Of a DNA stretch of 64,000 bases, positions 60,457 to 64,000 are shown in pieces. The stretch's first letter is position 1. Every line of letters starts with the position of its first letter. The stretch lies in assembly GCA_023663365.1 (NCBI GenBank), contig JAMPHP010000002.1:152677-216676 (forward strand). Direction: 5' to 3'. The notes beneath the pieces were generated by a model. That model was not told the DNA's origin. It did no database searches and worked only from the letters and a program-made list of their open reading frames with translations. A program made the translations under genes and the position numbers. This DNA comes from Muribaculaceae bacterium (lineage in GTDB: Bacteria > Bacteroidota > Bacteroidia > Bacteroidales > Muribaculaceae).

Positions 60457-62841
60457 ATGACCAATCTTCCCGAAGATGCCAACGAAAAAGTAAAGACTGT
60501 GCTTACGGCCATAAAGAACGTGGGCATTGACTGCTCGTTGTGCAATATCTCAGTTGGACCAACCTATACTTTGATAGAGCTGAATCCGACAGCAGTAAAC
60601 CAAATTTCAAAAGTAAGGAAACGATCAGAGGATATTTATTTGTCCTTAGCTTGTCTCGGAGTCCGTATCATTGCACCGGTTCCCGGCAAAGGAACAATAG
60701 GAATAGAGATCCCCAACGATAAACCTCAAATAATCCGCCTCGGCACACTGCTGAATTCGCCTGAATTTACGGAAAGTAAAGCCGTGCTGCCTATTGCCGT
60801 CGGTATGGATGTAGAGGGAAAATGCGAGGTGGCCGACTTGACTAAAATGCCTCATCTTTTAATCGGAGGCGCAAGCAGCCAAGGGAAGTCGGTATTCCTT
60901 CACTCTCTAATCGTGTCTTTGCTTGCAGCCAAAGAGCCCGATGAATTGCAGTTCTTGCTCATCGACCCCAAAATGGTAGAATACTATCAATATCGCACAC
61001 TCGCAAATTCATATCTACTGAAAGTTGAGGGTATTGCAGAGCCGGTAATTTCTAATTCCGGGGATACAAAAGTCGCTCTAAATGCGTTGTGCGCAGAGAT
61101 GGAGCGAAGATATTCTCTTCTGAGAAATGCCGGTGTACGAACAATAGCAGATTACAATGATAAGGAAAGCGATAAGCTGCCATATATCGTTGTGGTAATA
61201 GATGAGTTTGCCGAACTCATTATGACCTTCGGCAAAGATTTTGAAACTCCAATCGCACGACTTGCACAAAAAGCTCGTGCCGCAGGGATTCACGTTGTTC
61301 TCGCTACCCAGCGTCCGTCAAAGGATGTAATTACAGGCATAATAAAAGCGAATTATCCCGCGCGCATTGCATTTAGGGTATCTCAGAGAGTTGATAGCAA
61401 AACTATTCTTGATTATGAGGGTGCAAACAACCTCCTTGGATGTGGCGACATGCTGTTCTCTAACAATGGCCGTGTGTCACGCTTGCAAGGAGCATTCATT
61501 GATAATGCCGAGTTAGATAAAATCCTCAACAGCCTGTCTAATCAAAATGATGGACAGAATCAAAAAATTGAGATAAAGGGAATTGATATGAACGAAAGCG
61601 ACACTGAACCAAAACAGAAAGACTCCCTCTTCGACAAAGCGGCAAAATTCTTCGCCTCGCAAGAATTTGCTTCAATAACTATGCTTCAACGAAAATTCGA
61701 GATTGGCTTTAAACGTGCCTGCCAGCTTATGGATGAGCTCGAAGCCGCCGGAATTGTAGGCCCGGCACAGGGTGCAAAACCACGGGAAATCCTCATAAAC
61801 TCCGGCCGCAGGAGCAAATCACAGTATGATATGCCTAAGAAAAAAGAGAATGTAGATTTCAAGCCATCGCTCAAGCGCTCGCAAACCTTCGACACCATCT
61901 GCACCGAAGCAGAAAACAGCAAGGAGGTTTCGATTGCTCGGTCTTTTGCGCAGGCAGGAGCCACGTCGGGCGTGTTGGTGGTCTTTGGCAATTCGGGAGT
62001 GGGGAAAACCCATATCGCCAACGCTATCGGCAACAAAATCAAAGCAGAGAACCCAAGTGCACGTGTTGCCTTCGTTGCCGCGCATCAGTTCTCAGATCAG
62101 CTTACCGAGGCTTCCAAAAGGTCGCTAAGCCTCTTCACGGCTTTCTATCGGTCCTTGGATATGCTTATAGTGGATGATATTCAAGTGCTGTCGTCCAAGC
62201 CTTTCAATCAAGAAATACTGCTGCAAATCTTTGATGGGCTTTTGCAGAAAAACGCCAAAATTGTAACTGTCTGCGACAGACACCCATCCGCTTTGGCCGA
62301 CTTTGACCCAAAGCTCATCTCTCGGCTCAATAGCGGTATCGCAATCGAACTGCCGCAAGCCGGCAGGAGCCTCCGCTTCCGCATCATTGAGCAGCAGGAT
62401 AAACGCCTCAAGGGCTACCTTTCGTCGGAAATACTACAGCGCATCGCCGACACAGATACCTCTATCTTTGAAATGCTTGGACGGCACATCACCCTATTAG
62501 CCTATAAAGAAGCATCGAAAGGGGAAATTAACAATTCGACCGAGGCAAAAATACCGGGCGAACGGGTAGCTGAACTTGCAGGCGGTGCCCGGCGACTCAT
62601 CGAGCGCTGGAAAGATTTTATCCTTGAAGCGAAATCAGTATACCCCGCCGCCGACACTTGGCTACGGATGCTGCACATCAAATCGTTCGACGATGGTGAG
62701 CTTGTCGTGGCGGCTCCATCGCAAAACTTCGTTGACCAATTTGAAGAACGGTTTATTGCGTCGCTTTCGCCTATCCTGAAAGCCTTCTGGGGCGAGAATA
62801 TGCGCCTGAGCTATGTTTTACCCACCAACGACAAGCAGTGA
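60457..62841 (+). CDS. FtsK translocase fused to a DnaA-type initiator
   Basis: A 794-residue fusion without membrane helices. Residues 1-130 form the FtsK alpha region (VRIIAPVPGKGTIGIEIPND); 131-360 the RecA-like motor with Walker A GGASSQGKS (137-145), Walker B IVVVIDE (244-250) and LATQRPSKDVITGIIKANYP; about 389-447 the gamma winged helix (SITMLQRKFEIGFKRACQLM). A basic linker leads to a DnaA-like AAA+ domain (about 475-690) with Walker A GNSGVGKT (511-518), Walker B MLIVDD (569-574), sensor 1 TVCD and SRLNSG. Residues about 715-790 resemble DnaA_N (TWLRMLHIKSFDDGELVVAA). DnaA domain IV, the DnaA-box binder, is missing. The frame is continuous, without a sign of sequencing error. Confidence 0.93.
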   Translation: MTNLPEDANEKVKTVLTAIKNVGIDCSLCNISVGPTYTLIELNPTAVNQISKVRKRSEDIYLSLACLGVRIIAPVPGKGTIGIEIPNDKPQIIRLGTLLNSPEFTESKAVLPIAVGMDVEGKCEVADLTKMPHLLIGGASSQGKSVFLHSLIVSLLAAKEPDELQFLLIDPKMVEYYQYRTLANSYLLKVEGIAEPVISNSGDTKVALNALCAEMERRYSLLRNAGVRTIADYNDKESDKLPYIVVVIDEFAELIMTFGKDFETPIARLAQKARAAGIHVVLATQRPSKDVITGIIKANYPARIAFRVSQRVDSKTILDYEGANNLLGCGDMLFSNNGRVSRLQGAFIDNAELDKILNSLSNQNDGQNQKIEIKGIDMNESDTEPKQKDSLFDKAAKFFASQEFASITMLQRKFEIGFKRACQLMDELEAAGIVGPAQGAKPREILINSGRRSKSQYDMPKKKENVDFKPSLKRSQTFDTICTEAENSKEVSIARSFAQAGATSGVLVVFGNSGVGKTHIANAIGNKIKAENPSARVAFVAAHQFSDQLTEASKRSLSLFTAFYRSLDMLIVDDIQVLSSKPFNQEILLQIFDGLLQKNAKIVTVCDRHPSALADFDPKLISRLNSGIAIELPQAGRSLRFRIIEQQDKRLKGYLSSEILQRIADTDTSIFEMLGRHITLLAYKEASKGEINNSTEAKIPGERVAELAGGARRLIERWKDFILEAKSVYPAADTWLRMLHIKSFDDGELVVAAPSQNFVDQFEERFIASLSPILKAFWGENMRLSYVLPTNDKQ

Positions 62842-62927
62842 TTCTTCCACTTCCGTGTCTGAGGTGTCAGATTGCCGCACGAGCCGGGTGAAATCAGCTC
62901 CGCTTTTTTCGACAATTCGATATAAGT

Positions 62928-63965
62928 TCATTCATCTTTGATGCTGATAAATTGGATTTGTATTTCCGGATTCTCTGCTTTGGTCTCGCCGAATACGATT
63001 TGCATCGACGATGCCGGCAGAGCAAAGAATCTCATTAATAATTCGAATAACTGTTTTCGCTCGCCGGAATTGAGAGGGTAAGACTCCGAACTCCAAATGA
63101 TGATAGTCAGTTTGCTGTCCGAATTGCCCGGCCCTTTCATCTCATAGGCATACTTGTCTAACAGTTCTTTCAGGTATTCAACACGGTCTATCTTTCCGTA
63201 GGCAAACGATTCCAATATTACGTCATTGACCGATTTGGCTTGGTAAATCTGCTTGATAAGACTTTCCTTAAAGCCTGCTTCTTCGATAGTGCCAAATTTA
63301 CGAAGCCGCTCCACGTCGTGATAAAGCCGGTGCATTTTCCATAGCTCCTCCTGCCGTTTCGACATTCTATATTCACGCTTGCGTTTGCTCCGGTTGAGAT
63401 GCTTCCGGCGCTCCCGTAGATATTCCAAAGTCTCGAAACTACATGGAACGCCATCAGGATTCCCTTTACTGAGTTTCCTTAGTTCGCGCCGCTCCTCTTT
63501 GTCTTTAATATACGGAAGCATCTCTTGGATGCTAAGCCGATAAGCCTGCGTTGCAAAGGGAGAATCATCATTAAAGCATAAATCAAAACACCTGTCCATG
63601 CTGTGAGGAGTAAAGCCATAGAATGTCGCACCCCAAAGAACGGCTCCGGCCATTTCAGCATCGGTCACATTTTGGTCCGCCGGACGAATAAGCTCTTTTT
63701 GTAATATTTTCTCCCAACATTGTCCCTCAACATTATTTGCAACGAGTGCTTTTACTTCTGGATTTTCAATATCTTCCGGCGAAGCTATATCAAAGGTCAC
63801 TTCACCGCCATCACCATCAGGCTCGATGTGGCAAAACCGGTCGTAAGCCATCTTATATTCGGCCGACCGCCCTATGAAATTTTCTACGTCGCGAAAGTGC
63901 GTGCGCTGCAAAGCTGCGGCTATTTCATCGAAAGAGAGGGACTTAAATAACTCTTGTACAATCAT
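62928..63965 (-). CDS. Unknown protein (345 aa), DUF6557-like start
   Basis: The opening MIVQELFKSLSFDEIAAALQ resembles DUF6557-type proteins, a group I know only by sequence. The central part is helical and very basic (ERRKHLNRSKRKREYRMSKR); the C-terminal 80 residues form strands. ATG 63965 is preferred; a TTG at 63980 would overlap the -7 box. It converges on the FtsK-DnaA gene. No function can be assigned. Confidence 0.6.
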   Translation of the reverse strand: MIVQELFKSLSFDEIAAALQRTHFRDVENFIGRSAEYKMAYDRFCHIEPDGDGGEVTFDIASPEDIENPEVKALVANNVEGQCWEKILQKELIRPADQNVTDAEMAGAVLWGATFYGFTPHSMDRCFDLCFNDDSPFATQAYRLSIQEMLPYIKDKEERRELRKLSKGNPDGVPCSFETLEYLRERRKHLNRSKRKREYRMSKRQEELWKMHRLYHDVERLRKFGTIEEAGFKESLIKQIYQAKSVNDVILESFAYGKIDRVEYLKELLDKYAYEMKGPGNSDSKLTIIIWSSESYPLNSGERKQLFELLMRFFALPASSMQIVFGETKAENPEIQIQFISIKDE

Positions 63966-63977
63966 CGCTTTTTGAGG

Positions 63978-63985
63978 CAAAGTTA
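63978..63985 (-). promoter_or_regulatory. -7 element of the last gene
   Basis: TAACTTTG on the minus strand; the ATG at 63965 is 12 nt away, predicting a leader of only a few nucleotides. Confidence 0.6.
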
Positions 63986-64000
63986 ATCTCGCGGGTGTAG

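Noticed and set aside
60457-62841. Two adjacent genes merged by sequencing error
   Set aside because: A single frame continues through a plausible basic linker with normal codon use, and no start codon with a promoter is evident between the halves. Still listed as the main refutation test.
42299-64000. Complete prophage or conjugative element
   Set aside because: No capsid, terminase, integrase, relaxase or conjugation gene is visible in the window, so the type of element is left open.

Overview
The window looks like a chromosome segment from a gut Bacteroidales, most likely a Muribaculaceae-type genome. Evidence is a SusC/SusD pair, Bacteroidetes promoters of the TAnnTTTG type with no Shine-Dalgarno, secreted proteins with a shared C-terminal sorting-like tail, a RAYT transposase with REP-type palindromes, and a GC-rich core. 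The species cannot be read from sequence alone.

Layout. (1) 124-5544, minus: cvpA-sufB-sufC-sufD-sufS, an Fe-S assembly operon with stop/start overlaps and a terminator at 67-101. A divergent orphan histidine kinase starts at 5623. (2) 6.8-16.4 kb: a RAYT gene embedded in REP/BIME-like palindromes, which also fill the gaps between three paralogous secreted proteins. (3) 16.4-31.3 kb: a carbohydrate locus with SusC, SusD, a DUF6259 glycosidase-like protein and a phosphodiester glycosidase (NAGPA family), and next to it an operon of ROK regulator, DUF4434 protein, MFS sugar porter and AGE-family 2-epimerase. (4) 31.6-41.5 kb, plus: housekeeping and surface genes (ArnT-like glycosyltransferase, ferritin, C10 protease, DPP IV, membrane protein, miaA, nitroreductase).

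(5) From about 41.6 kb to the right edge the composition becomes more AT-rich and the content becomes accessory. A Rossmann-only DprA-like protein marks the edge. A long minus-strand block, apparently one operon at least from 53547 to 43979, encodes unknown small proteins, a 1464-residue Strawberry-notch-type helicase, a stand-alone polyvalent-type metallopeptidase, a MoxR-type AAA ATPase, a VWA protein and an unknown protein; a PD-(D/E)XK nuclease and another unknown follow. Upstream lie a ParE-type topoisomerase subunit, an unknown AT-rich gene, a DEDDh exonuclease and a WYL regulator. Divergent to these, on the plus strand, are a second WYL-type winged-helix protein, a 183-residue protein made only of the FtsZ GTP-binding domain, a small membrane protein, an aberrant tRNA-like gene, and a 794-residue protein that fuses a complete soluble FtsK motor plus its gamma winged helix to a DnaA-type AAA+ initiator domain and a DnaA_N-like domain.

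The strongest candidate for an undescribed system is this last region. Translocase, initiator, topoisomerase, helicase and tubulin-like functions sit together under two divergent WYL-type regulators, which suggests a mobile element or defence/maintenance system that manipulates replication, segregation and perhaps division. That function is inferred from domain content, not demonstrated.
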